64,000 nucleotides of DNA from Gordonia polyisoprenivorans (GTDB taxonomy: Bacteria; Actinomycetota; Actinomycetes; Mycobacteriales; Mycobacteriaceae), in the NCBI RefSeq assembly GCF_017654315.1, contig NZ_CP072203.1:930001-994000 (forward strand), read 5' to 3'. The notes beneath the pieces were generated by a model. That model was not told the origin of the DNA. It was given only the letters and a program-made list of their open reading frames with translations, and did no database searches. Position 1 is the first letter of the stretch. Each line of letters opens with the position of its first letter. Shown here piece after piece: positions 41,965-50,230 of the stretch. Position numbers and translations under genes: made by a program.

Positions 41965-43791
41965 ATGCAGCAGGAAAATGACCGGATGTTGGTACAGCGA
42001 ACTCTGTTCGCCGGGCCGAATCCCCGTGTGGTTCCGGGGATGTACGTCGACGCCAACGCCGCGTTGGTGCGCTCGGATCGGACCGCGGTCCGGATGGAGT
42101 CCGGTGCGATCCTCAGTACCAATACGTATTTCGGCCGATTCGCCGCAAGCTATTGGCAGCGTTACACCACGATCTCGTCGGTCCGGCTGGAGTTCGATCA
42201 CGAGTGCGCGCCCGATGCGCTGTTGCGAGTGGAGATCAAGGCCTCCGATCCGAGCGGGCGGTGGCGTCCGATCGACGCCGTCGAGGTGACCGGTCATGGC
42301 CGGGCGGTTCTCGACCTCGACGTTCGGCGCTTCGTCGACGGTGGCGCAATCTGGTTCGACGCCACCGCAATCGGCGGTGGTGCACGGATCTGGGAGGTGA
42401 CGTGGTCGGTGCCGCGGCCGCAGCGCAACCGGCTGATGTCGGTGGTGATGTGTACGCACAACCGTCCCGCCGACGCCATCTCCACGCTGCTCACCTTGGC
42501 CTCGGACCCGGTGGCGCTGGACCTGATCGAGTCGGTGTACGTCGTCGACCAGGGCACCGCGCGCGTCGACGCCCACGAGGACTTTCCGAAGGTCAAAGAT
42601 GTTCTGGGGCACCGGCTTCAGTACCTGATCCAGCCGAATCTCGGTGGCGCGGGGGGATTCAACCGCGGCATCCACGAGCTGACGAAGACCGGCGAATGCG
42701 CGACCGACATCGTCGTCATGGACGACGACATCCTCTGCGAGCCGGAGACGGTGGTGCGCCTGTCGGCGCTGGCCAACAATGCATCCCGCCCGGTCATCGT
42801 CGGCGCGCAGATGCTGTTGTTGTCGGAGACCTATCGCGTGCACATGACCAGCGAGTGGGAGGCTCTCGACGAGCTCAAGGCCGGAACTCCCGGTGCTTTC
42901 GGCAAGTCGGGGCTCAACGCGCTCAAGAAGCATCAGGATGCGCGCAGCGACGCCGGCTGGAACGGCTGGTGGACGTGTCTGTTGCCGGCCGAGGCAGTCG
43001 TTGCCGCGGGGCTGTCGTTGCCGCTGTTCTTCCAATGGGACGACATCGAGTTCGGCATCCGGGCCCGCAAGGCCGGATTCGCGACGGTGACCCTGCCCAA
43101 TGCCGGTGTGTGGCATGCCGATTTCCACCTGAAGGATTACGACGACTGGTCGCGATACTTCAGCTGGCGGAACGCGCTGATCGTCGCCTCGATCCACGGG
43201 CGGTTCGATCCGACGGAGGTCGCCACCACCGTGGCCCGCGAGATCACCGGGCACATCGTCTCGATGCAGTACGGACTGGCCGAAACCTTCCTGCTTGCGG
43301 TACGAGACTTCATGTCCGGCCCGTCGATCCTCGCCGACGGTGGACGCACCAAACTCGCCGAGCTGTCGGAGCTGCGCTCGCACTATCCCGACACGGTGCG
43401 CCACGAAGCCGTCGAAGGGTTGGTCGGCGACCCGCGCATCGTCACCAAAGGCCATGAACCGCAGGACAAGAAGCTCGATCAGGTGATGGTCAAGCGGGTG
43501 GTGCAGCAGGTGCTCGGTCGTGTCGGCGGTGGGCGGGTGGCCATCCCGGCACACAGCGCCCGCTGGTGGCATGTGGGTCTGTTCGCGGAGGCGATCGTCA
43601 CCGACGCGTCGCAGACCGGCGTCCGAATCCGTCGGCGTGACAAGCAGATCGCGGTGCGACAGCTTCGCGAGCTCGCCACGCTGTGTCTGGACCTGCGAAA
43701 GAATGCACCGGCGTTGGCCGCGCAATGGCAGGCGGCGCTGCCGGAACTCACGAGTCATGAGAACTGGCAACGACTTTTCGACGGCGACTGA
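41965..43791 (+). CDS. GlfT2-like galactofuranosyltransferase
   Basis: A 608-residue GT2 glycosyltransferase of the GlfT2 family, which polymerises the galactan from UDP-galactofuranose. An N-terminal beta-barrel-like domain (TYFGRFAASYWQRYTT) is followed by the GT-A core with VVMCTHNRPADAI, QPNLGGAGGFNRG, the DDD metal motif at D253-D255, W358-D359-D360 in FFQWDDIEFG and W383-H384. It differs from M. tuberculosis GlfT2 in several active-site flanks (FFQWDDIEFGIR versus FIKWDDADYGLR). Canonical glfT2 normally lies upstream of fadD32, outside this window, so this may be a second paralogue. It overlaps the GT-C gene by 35 bases. Confidence 0.8.
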   Translation: MQQENDRMLVQRTLFAGPNPRVVPGMYVDANAALVRSDRTAVRMESGAILSTNTYFGRFAASYWQRYTTISSVRLEFDHECAPDALLRVEIKASDPSGRWRPIDAVEVTGHGRAVLDLDVRRFVDGGAIWFDATAIGGGARIWEVTWSVPRPQRNRLMSVVMCTHNRPADAISTLLTLASDPVALDLIESVYVVDQGTARVDAHEDFPKVKDVLGHRLQYLIQPNLGGAGGFNRGIHELTKTGECATDIVVMDDDILCEPETVVRLSALANNASRPVIVGAQMLLLSETYRVHMTSEWEALDELKAGTPGAFGKSGLNALKKHQDARSDAGWNGWWTCLLPAEAVVAAGLSLPLFFQWDDIEFGIRARKAGFATVTLPNAGVWHADFHLKDYDDWSRYFSWRNALIVASIHGRFDPTEVATTVAREITGHIVSMQYGLAETFLLAVRDFMSGPSILADGGRTKLAELSELRSHYPDTVRHEAVEGLVGDPRIVTKGHEPQDKKLDQVMVKRVVQQVLGRVGGGRVAIPAHSARWWHVGLFAEAIVTDASQTGVRIRRRDKQIAVRQLRELATLCLDLRKNAPALAAQWQAALPELTSHENWQRLFDGD

Positions 43792-45301
43792 GGCGCCACG
43801 CACCGACCGGCGGCGATTGCTCGTCGCCTGCTCGGTCGTCGGTGTGGTCGGTGTGCTGTTCTCGGCGCTGGGTTCGTGGCGTCCGTCCTTCTGGTACGAC
43901 GAAGCCGCCACCGTCTCGGCGGTCGATCGCAGCTACGCGCAACTGTTTTCGCTTGTGCACCACACCGACGGTGTGCACGCCCTGTACTACCTTGTGCTCA
44001 AGCTGTGGACGGCGCTCTTCGGGTTGTCGGAGTTCTCGGTGCGTTTACCGTCGGCGATCGCGGTCGGCGCGGCCGCCGCGGCGTTGGTTGTGCTCGCGAA
44101 TCGCTTGTGGGACCTGCCCTTCGGGGTGATGGCCGGGCTGGTGCTCCTCACCGTCCCGCGGGTGATGTGGGCGGGCAGCGAGGCCCGGTCCTATGCGGGC
44201 ACGCTGTTCTTGGCGGTCGTGCTGACCTGGTTGCTCGTCGTGGCTGCCGACCGTGGCCGATGGTGGTGGTTGGGCTACGGGGTCGTTGCGATCGTTGCCG
44301 TGATGTGGTTCTTTCTCGCGGTCACCCTGCTCGTGGCGCATGCCGCTTACCTGGTGTTGTGGCAGCGCAGCGCATTTCGTGGCTTCGGTGTCACGGTGAT
44401 GGCAGTGGTGATCGTCGTATCACCGTTCGCCTGGTGGGTCCACGGTCAGCGTGGGCAGATCTCGTGGATTCCGGAGATGTCGGTGCAGCGGGTGGTGACC
44501 TACGCCCTGTGGGAGTTCTTCGTCGGGTCGTGGCCGTATCTGATCGTCGCCGGTGTGGTGGTGGCCGTCGCGCTCGTGGCGGCGGTGTTGACGTGGTCGG
44601 TCGAGCGCACCGGGCTGTTCATACTCGCCTGGTGTTGGCTGTTGGTTCCGGCAGTGGTGGTTTTCGCCATCTCGTGGACCGGGACCCAGTTGTATGCCCC
44701 CAGGTATCTGGTGTTCGCGGTGCCCGCCCTGGCCCTTCTGCTTGCGTGGTCGGCGAGGACGGTGGCCCGCGAGAACCGGTGGATCAGCGTGGTTGTGCTG
44801 GTGGCGCTCGCAGCTGCCGCGACACCGGAATACCTCGCTCAGCGTGGCCCGTACGGCCGTATGGGCGGCACCGATTTCTCCGCCGTGGGCGACTACATCG
44901 GTGAGCACGCCGCGCCAGGGGATTGCGTCGCCTTCGACGGAGCGCCGTCGTGGAGTCCGGAGTCGCAGCGGGTGGTGTTGCAGACCAAGCCGGGGGACTT
45001 CGCCGGCCTCCGCGACATCGGACCGAAAATCGATGCCGCGCAGTCGGGTCGACTGTGGGACGTCCCGAAGCCGGTGTCGGCGTACCGAGGGTTCGCGCAG
45101 GGCTGCGCGGTGATGTGGGTGGTCACCGACGGTGAACGTTCACGCGCATCGGTGCTCTACCCCGGCGGCATGTCGGACTGGTTCTTCCAACCGTTCCACT
45201 TCACCAATTCGGAGCTTTACCGAGAGATCTCGGCCGCCGGACTCCACATCACCGGCCGCAAGCAGTTCAACCATTCGCAGGTCGTGCGCATGCAGCGCTG
45301 A
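43757..45301 (+). CDS. GT-C family (GT39-like) membrane glycosyltransferase
   Basis: A 514-residue polytopic protein with about ten helices. The first luminal loop has SFWYDEAATVSA, the acidic motif of GT-C enzymes, followed by a DGVHALYYLVLKLW helix. It would use a polyprenyl-phosphate sugar, probably mannose or arabinose. The ATG at 43757 lies inside the end of the GlfT2-like gene, indicating coupling. A GT-C protein, Rv3779, flanks bpa in M. tuberculosis; no gene separates bpa and the PLP gene here, so this enzyme could fill a similar role. That is speculation. Confidence 0.82.
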   Translation: MRTGNDFSTATEAPRTDRRRLLVACSVVGVVGVLFSALGSWRPSFWYDEAATVSAVDRSYAQLFSLVHHTDGVHALYYLVLKLWTALFGLSEFSVRLPSAIAVGAAAAALVVLANRLWDLPFGVMAGLVLLTVPRVMWAGSEARSYAGTLFLAVVLTWLLVVAADRGRWWWLGYGVVAIVAVMWFFLAVTLLVAHAAYLVLWQRSAFRGFGVTVMAVVIVVSPFAWWVHGQRGQISWIPEMSVQRVVTYALWEFFVGSWPYLIVAGVVVAVALVAAVLTWSVERTGLFILAWCWLLVPAVVVFAISWTGTQLYAPRYLVFAVPALALLLAWSARTVARENRWISVVVLVALAAAATPEYLAQRGPYGRMGGTDFSAVGDYIGEHAAPGDCVAFDGAPSWSPESQRVVLQTKPGDFAGLRDIGPKIDAAQSGRLWDVPKPVSAYRGFAQGCAVMWVVTDGERSRASVLYPGGMSDWFFQPFHFTNSELYREISAAGLHITGRKQFNHSQVVRMQR

Positions 45302-45341
45302 GCGGGACCGAACGCCCGGGCACGCTTCTTCCCATCGCTCA

Positions 45342-45462
45342 GTCGGTCTTGAGGTTCGCCGCACGTGGCTCACACCTCGACCAGCGATTGATGAATCGGG
45401 CCGTTCCCCATCCCGGTGGTCGAGGTGCCGAGGAGCGCCAGCGGCGAGCCTCGAGACGGTGA
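45342..45462. repeat. Dispersed palindromic element, copy E
   Basis: About 120 bp behind the GT-C gene: CAGTCGGTCTTGAGGTTCGCCGCACG...CACCTCGACC, then GGTGGTCGAGGTGCCGAGGAGCG...CCTCGAGACGG. Same two half-elements as copies A-C but more decayed and with a different middle. Confidence 0.75.
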
Positions 45463-46013
45463 GGATTAGGGGTGCAGCCGTATTAGGTTGTGGGTGATGG
45501 ACCGGGGTGTGGCCCTCCTCGAGACTGACTTCGTGTCCTGAACAGGACTTGTCCGCTCTGGTTCATCGGCCCCGGCCCGGGTGTGCGGGTTGCTTGATAG
45601 GAGCTTGACCTGATGACGTAGCCGCGTCATCTGTGTCCCGTCAATAGTCTTGCCTGCCGCTCTCCCGGGCCGGAACCAGTGTTGGTTCCCTACTGGAATG
45701 GAGAGAACACGTGACTAGTGTGACGGATTGCCGAGTTGGGTGACGATGGTGGCGAAGAGTGCCTCGGCGTCAACGTCTTTGACGTCGAGAGTTGTGGTGG
45801 TGTGGATCATGGGCCCCTCCCCGGTGGCTGATCGGTACCATGCCTCCATGGCACTCGAGCATACGGAGTAAGGCAAGGTGTTCGACAGATCTGTGCAGGG
45901 AAAGGTGCTTGTGGACAACGGGATTGAGTGCCCAGCCCACTCAAATTGCATGTCGGTGGGGTGTGATGGGTGACTGTCGGCATTCGAGTTGCATCGGTTC
46001 GACGCTCCGCGGG
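45463..46013. other. Non-coding stretch, possible insertion-sequence remnant
   Basis: No convincing gene. The stretch at 45600-45720 (CTTGACCTGATGACGTAGCC..., then CTACTGGAATGGAGAGAACACGTG) has the look of an IS upstream region with a ribosome binding site, but its reading frame ends after about ten codons. A weak minus-strand frame (45715-46038, 107 codons) ends ...DVDAEALFATIVTQLGNPSH and may be a broken gene; it has no recognisable family and overlaps the end of the hydrolase gene. Confidence 0.4.
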
Positions 46014-46898
46014 TCACCCACCGGCAAACTGGGTGCACGTGGAAGTGAGCACTGTGGTGACGGCCGGCTGTGGCAACATGGGAAGTGAGTGGTGCGTGGC
46101 CCCATCGATGATGTCAATATGGCAGTGAGGCAGAGAGTTTCGGGCAGAGTCGGCGATCTTGCCGACGTCGTGGACTCTGCTGTTTGCGGCGAGGATCACC
46201 GACACCGGCACCGCCAACCCAGCCAGGGTCGCCGTCTTCGGTCGACGCGGGACGCGTGGTCGAGTAGAGGGGAAGTGCGCGGCGCCGATCGCTGACAATT
46301 CGAGCCACTGATGATCCAACGCGGCACCGCCGGTTTCCCATTCGAGAAACTTCCGCTGTCGAGAGCGACTCGGCCGCAGCAGAATCGGTACCGCGTGGGC
46401 GAGGTATTGCATCCGCATTGGTCCGAAACATGAATTGGGGTCGAGTAGCACCAGTCCGCTCACCTGTTCCGGATGCCGGAGTGCAAAGGCCAGGGCGACC
46501 ATCGCGCCGTAGGAGTGACCGACAAGGATGGGTCGGGCTGCGTGCAGAGATGTCATCGTCGTTTCGAGCCACTCGAGAACATCGTCGACCGACCGAATGC
46601 GGTCTCGTCCAGGGACGGAGAGCCCGGGGTCTCCGATGAAGTCCACCGTGTGACACCGCCGGTGCCGGCCCAGAGATCGGGCGACGGCGAACCACTCCGT
46701 CAGTGTCGCACCGGCTCCTGGCAGGAGCATGAGATCCGTGCCGGTGCTGCGGCCCCATGATGTCGTGTGAGTCGTGCCGAATCGGGATGGCAGATCGGCG
46801 TCCGTGGCGTCTGTCGGCCAGCGCTCACGCAGAGCTTGGTAGTGGTCGAAGAACTGGCGACCGGCATGGGTTGAGGTGAACGCGTGTGCATCGGCCAT
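46014..46898 (-). CDS. Alpha/beta hydrolase
   Basis: A 294-residue hydrolase. LMLLPGAGATLTEWFAVARSL is the oxyanion region, LVGHSYGAMVALAFALRHPEQV the nucleophile elbow (Ser in GHSYG), LLDPNS the following strand and DGATHHSLPM a probable catalytic His. The ATG at 46898 follows GAGGGG by about six bases, better than the ATG at 46916. It is divergent from a MarR-type regulator 50 bases away. MarR control is likely: the gap contains CATC-N9-GATG and AAAC-ATC-GTTT dyads. Substrate unknown. Confidence 0.83.
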   Translation of the reverse strand: MADAHAFTSTHAGRQFFDHYQALRERWPTDATDADLPSRFGTTHTTSWGRSTGTDLMLLPGAGATLTEWFAVARSLGRHRRCHTVDFIGDPGLSVPGRDRIRSVDDVLEWLETTMTSLHAARPILVGHSYGAMVALAFALRHPEQVSGLVLLDPNSCFGPMRMQYLAHAVPILLRPSRSRQRKFLEWETGGAALDHQWLELSAIGAAHFPSTRPRVPRRPKTATLAGLAVPVSVILAANSRVHDVGKIADSARNSLPHCHIDIIDGATHHSLPMLPQPAVTTVLTSTCTQFAGG

Positions 46899-46947
46899 AT
46901 CAGTCCCCTCAAACATCGTTTAAGTTGATGAACAAGGTAATTGATTG

Positions 46948-47442
46948 ATGAGGTACTGTCGAGCGGTGGCCCGCGACGACAACCTCGACGATTCGCGACC
47001 GGAGTATCGGCTCATCCGTGATCTGCGAGCGTTGACGGTCGAATTGGACCTATTCGGAGCGCAGTTCGCGAAATCCGAGGGACTTCACTCCACGGATCTG
47101 CGGGCGTTGATCATTCTGCTGGAGGCCGAATGCGACGGCGGGGTGGCCACGCCGGCGGTGCTCGGTCGGACCCTTGGTGGACTCAACTCTGCGACAGTAA
47201 CCGCGATTCTTGATCGGCTCGAACGAGCCGGGATGGTCGTGCGAACACCGGATTGCGACGACCGGCGCCGGATACTCGTCGGGGTGACCGAACATGCGCG
47301 AGCGGTCGGTCGCGGCTTCTTCGGACCGCTCATCATTCCAGCAGTGGAGGCACTGAAGGCCTACGATCAAACCGAACTGCGGCTCATCGAGCGCTTTCTC
47401 GACGATATGACGCGAATCGTCACCGACGTGCGGAAGAAGTGA
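46948..47442 (+). CDS. MarR-family regulator
   Basis: About 164 residues. Winged-helix pattern: LHSTDLRALIILLEAE, VLGRTLGGLNSATVTAILDRLERAGMVVRTPDCDDRRRILVGVTEHA, then a C-terminal dimerisation helix. ATG 46948 is chosen; GTG 46966 is a possible alternative. Divergent from the hydrolase gene, which it probably represses together with itself. The ligand is unknown. Confidence 0.83.
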   Translation: MRYCRAVARDDNLDDSRPEYRLIRDLRALTVELDLFGAQFAKSEGLHSTDLRALIILLEAECDGGVATPAVLGRTLGGLNSATVTAILDRLERAGMVVRTPDCDDRRRILVGVTEHARAVGRGFFGPLIIPAVEALKAYDQTELRLIERFLDDMTRIVTDVRKK

Positions 47443-47451
47443 TCGCTGCCC

Positions 47452-48330
47452 TCAGCCGTTGACCTTGGCGATCACATTGTCGGCGTACCAGTTCAAGTGA
47501 TCGAGCTTCTTCTGTAGGGGTTCGGTATCGTCGCCGACGATGTAGGGCAACCGGAAGCCGACGATGACATCGGTGATGCCTTTGTCCTCCAAACGTTTAC
47601 AGCCATCGACGGTATAGGCGTCGAGCGAGATGACGTGAATCTCGAAGGGATCGTTGAGTTTTCCCTCGGCCTTGCGGATGTCGGTGATCTTGTCGAGCAG
47701 GGCGTCGAGTTCCTCGGGCGGTCCACCGCCGTGCATCCAGCCGTCGCCGCGGACCACCGCTCGGCGTAGTGCGGCATCGGCATGGCCGCCGACGAGCAGG
47801 GGAATCGGTTCGGTCGGCGCAGGGGCCATCTTGATCTTCGGGATGTCGTAGAACTCGCCGTGGAACTCGAAGTATTCCCCGGAGGTGAGCCCACGGAAGA
47901 TGTCCATGCACTCGTCCATACGCTTTCCGCGCCTGCGGAAGTCGACCCCCATGAAGTCGTAGTCCTCGGGCCAGGGGCTCGTGCCGACCCCGAGCGCGAG
48001 CCGGTTGTTGGTCAGGTACGCAACCGAACTTGCCTGTTTGGCGACGAGGGCCGGCGGGCGGACCGGTAGCTTGAGTACGAACGGTGTGAAGCGAATCGTC
48101 GAGGTGACCGCTCCCAGGGCGGCCGCCTCGATGAAGGTCTCGATGAACGCCTTGCCCTCGAGGAACTCCCGGTTGCCGTCGGGCGTGTACGGATAGGTCG
48201 CGTCGGACTCCTCGGGGTAGGCGAGTGAGTCCGGAATCGTGAACCCCGCATAGCCCGCTGCCTCGGCGGCCTGCGCCAGCGGCGCGTAGTAGGCCGGATC
48301 GGTCATCGCCTCGGCGAAGGTGAAACGCAT
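47452..48330 (-). CDS. LLM-class F420-dependent oxidoreductase
   Basis: A 292-residue luciferase-like TIM-barrel protein. Typical segments: AEAAGYAGFTIPDSL, TSTIRFTPFVLKLPVRPPALVAKQASSVAYLTNNRLALGVGTSPWPEDYDFMGVDFRRRGKRMDECMDIFRGL and IPLLVGGHADAALRRAV. In Mycobacteriales these use coenzyme F420 to reduce lipids, steroids or aromatic compounds. A KstR-like palindrome stands about 40 bases before the start, suggesting membership of a steroid/lipid catabolic regulon. Confidence 0.88.
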   Translation of the reverse strand: MRFTFAEAMTDPAYYAPLAQAAEAAGYAGFTIPDSLAYPEESDATYPYTPDGNREFLEGKAFIETFIEAAALGAVTSTIRFTPFVLKLPVRPPALVAKQASSVAYLTNNRLALGVGTSPWPEDYDFMGVDFRRRGKRMDECMDIFRGLTSGEYFEFHGEFYDIPKIKMAPAPTEPIPLLVGGHADAALRRAVVRGDGWMHGGGPPEELDALLDKITDIRKAEGKLNDPFEIHVISLDAYTVDGCKRLEDKGITDVIVGFRLPYIVGDDTEPLQKKLDHLNWYADNVIAKVNG

Positions 48331-48371
48331 GCTCTACTCCCCGGATAGCCCGTCGTGGTCCGTCTCCACAG

Positions 48372-48385
48372 TAGAACATGTTCTA
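48372..48385. promoter_or_regulatory. KstR-like 14-bp palindrome
   Basis: TAGAACATGTTCTA is a perfect palindrome that fits the published KstR consensus TnnAACnnGTTnnA. It is placed 41 bases upstream of the F420 oxidoreductase start, where a TetR-type repressor would block transcription. kstR itself is not in the window. Confidence 0.7.
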
Positions 48386-48470
48386 GTTTTGTGGGGCAAG
48401 GTTCGGGAAGGGCAGCGCTAACGCCGCGAGACAGCTCGATCGGGGTCGACAAACCGGGGTGAATCACCCC

Positions 48471-49385
48471 TCACTCCGGCCGGACGAACCGCTCCCGCCG
48501 GCCGAGCCGCTGCAGGCGCAGCCACTCGGAGAAGCCCTTGACGTCGTGCTGTTGTACCAGGAAGTACCAGCCGAATCGTGCATACTCCTGCGGGAGCAGC
48601 TTGCGCATCCCGGGCTGGCTCATCAGGTAGCCGCGGTTGCGGTAGGTGAAGAATCGTTTGGTCGGGTTGTCCGGGTACTGGGTGTGCATCCGGCCGCCCA
48701 TGATCGGCCGGAACTCGTCGGAGCCGTAGGGGTGCAGATACGCAGTGGTCAAACAGGTTCCGAATGGCAGACCGGACCGCTGCAGCCGGCGATGCATCTC
48801 GACCTCGTCACCGCGGAAGAACAGACGCAGGTCCGGCACGCCGACCATGTCCAGCGTGTCCGCGCGGAACAGGGCTCCGTTGAACAGCGACGCGATGCCG
48901 GGCAACAGATCGTTGCCGCTGTCCTCGCCGTTCTCGAACAGCTCGGAACGCTTACGCCGCCAGGCGATTCCGCGTCGAAGCGGAAATGCAAGGGTGTCCG
49001 GATCGTCGATGTTGACGACCACCGGTGACACCTCGGCGAGGTCGTGGCGGGTCGCGCAGCCCAGCAGGATCTCGAGAACCTCGGGCCCCTCGGGTCGGCC
49101 GTCGTCGTCGGCGCACCACACCCAGTCGGCGCCGAGGGCCAGTGCGTGCAGCATGCCCAGCGCGAAACCGCCCGCCCCACCGAGATTCCGCTCGGACCCC
49201 AGATACGTTGTCGGAACAGGCTGAGCGGCAACGAGTTCGGCGACCGCTGCCTCATTGGCGTTGTCGACGACGACGATGTGGCCGACGGGCCGAGTCTGCG
49301 TGGCGAGGACCGACAGTGATGCGGCCAGCAGCTCCGCGCGGCGATGGGTGACGACGACCGCAACGATCTTGTCGCGCATGCTCAT
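48471..49385 (-). CDS. glfT1: GlfT1 galactofuranosyltransferase
   Basis: A 304-residue GT2 enzyme that adds the first galactofuranose residues to the decaprenyl-diphospho-GlcNAc-rhamnose acceptor. Motifs: VAVVVTHRRAELL, GSERNLGGAGGFALGM, metal-binding D93-D95 (WCADDDGRPEG) and a C-terminal FFRGDEVEMHRRL segment. Four-base overlap with wzt upstream (ATG of this gene inside the wzt stop), giving the conserved wzm-wzt-glfT1 operon. Confidence 0.93.
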   Translation of the reverse strand: MSMRDKIVAVVVTHRRAELLAASLSVLATQTRPVGHIVVVDNANEAAVAELVAAQPVPTTYLGSERNLGGAGGFALGMLHALALGADWVWCADDDGRPEGPEVLEILLGCATRHDLAEVSPVVVNIDDPDTLAFPLRRGIAWRRKRSELFENGEDSGNDLLPGIASLFNGALFRADTLDMVGVPDLRLFFRGDEVEMHRRLQRSGLPFGTCLTTAYLHPYGSDEFRPIMGGRMHTQYPDNPTKRFFTYRNRGYLMSQPGMRKLLPQEYARFGWYFLVQQHDVKGFSEWLRLQRLGRRERFVRPE

Positions 49386-50230
49386 TCGGCGGTGTCGGCT
49401 TCCTTCTTCAGGCCGTCGAGAACCTCACGCACATGCGATGCTGCCTCGGGGCCCTCATAGGCGTTCACCACATCCTCGATGCCGCCGTCCATGCGCACCT
49501 CGCCGTGATCGATCCACAGGGCGCGGTCGCACAGCTGCGCGAGGAACTCGTTGGAGTGGCTGGCGAAGACGAGGATGCCCGAGCGCTCCACGAGCGCCTC
49601 AAGGCGGGTCCGCGCCTTCTTCATGAACTCGGCGTCGACGGCGCCGATGCCCTCATCGAGGATGAGGATCTCCGGATCGATGCTGGTCACCACGCCGAGG
49701 GCGAGTCGCACCCGCATACCGGTGGAGTAGGTGCGCAGCGGCATGTTCAGGTAGTCGCCGAGCTCGGAGAACTCCGCGATCTCGTCGGTCTTCTTGAGCA
49801 TCTCCTTGCGGGTCAGTCCCAGGAACATGCCGCGGATGATGATGTTCTCGTAGCCGGAGATCTCCGGATCCATGCCGACCCCGAGGTCGAAGACAGGCGC
49901 GACGCGGCCGGTCACCTGACAGTGGCCGCGCGTCGGCTCGTAGATCCCCGACAGCAGTCGCAGCAACGTCGACTTACCGGCACCGTTGTGCCCGACCAAT
50001 CCGACGCGATCGCCGTGCTCGAGATGCAGATTGATGTTCTTGAGGGCCTCGACGACGATCACGTTCGACGCATTGGCGCCGATCACGCCGCCGGCCGCAC
50101 CGATCACCGATTTCTTCAGCGAGCGCGTCTTGGCGTCGAATATCGGGAAGTCGACACACGCATCCCAGGTGTCCACCCGGACAGTGCTCTTGCTGGTCGC
50201 CATGGTTGTCGCCCTATCTCCGCCGGTCAC
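49382..50230 (-). CDS. wzt: Wzt-type galactan ABC exporter, ATPase subunit (Rv3781-like)
   Basis: A 282-residue ATP-binding subunit of the Wzm-Wzt pair that exports the lipid-linked galactan. Walker A GHNGAGKST (K86), signature YSTGMRVRLAL, Walker B ILILDEGIG and the switch histidine in FASHSNEF. The N-terminal 55 residues (VDTWDACVDFPIFDAKTRSLKK) are typical of O-antigen-type ATPases. The gene overlaps wzm by four bases and glfT1 by four bases. Confidence 0.93.
   Translation of the reverse strand: MTGGDRATTMATSKSTVRVDTWDACVDFPIFDAKTRSLKKSVIGAAGGVIGANASNVIVVEALKNINLHLEHGDRVGLVGHNGAGKSTLLRLLSGIYEPTRGHCQVTGRVAPVFDLGVGMDPEISGYENIIIRGMFLGLTRKEMLKKTDEIAEFSELGDYLNMPLRTYSTGMRVRLALGVVTSIDPEILILDEGIGAVDAEFMKKARTRLEALVERSGILVFASHSNEFLAQLCDRALWIDHGEVRMDGGIEDVVNAYEGPEAASHVREVLDGLKKEADTAE

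Noticed and set aside
41779..43911. A 710-codon minus-strand frame opposite the GlfT2-like gene.
   Set aside because: Antisense shadow; the plus strand has the DDD, WDD and WH motifs of a GT2 enzyme.
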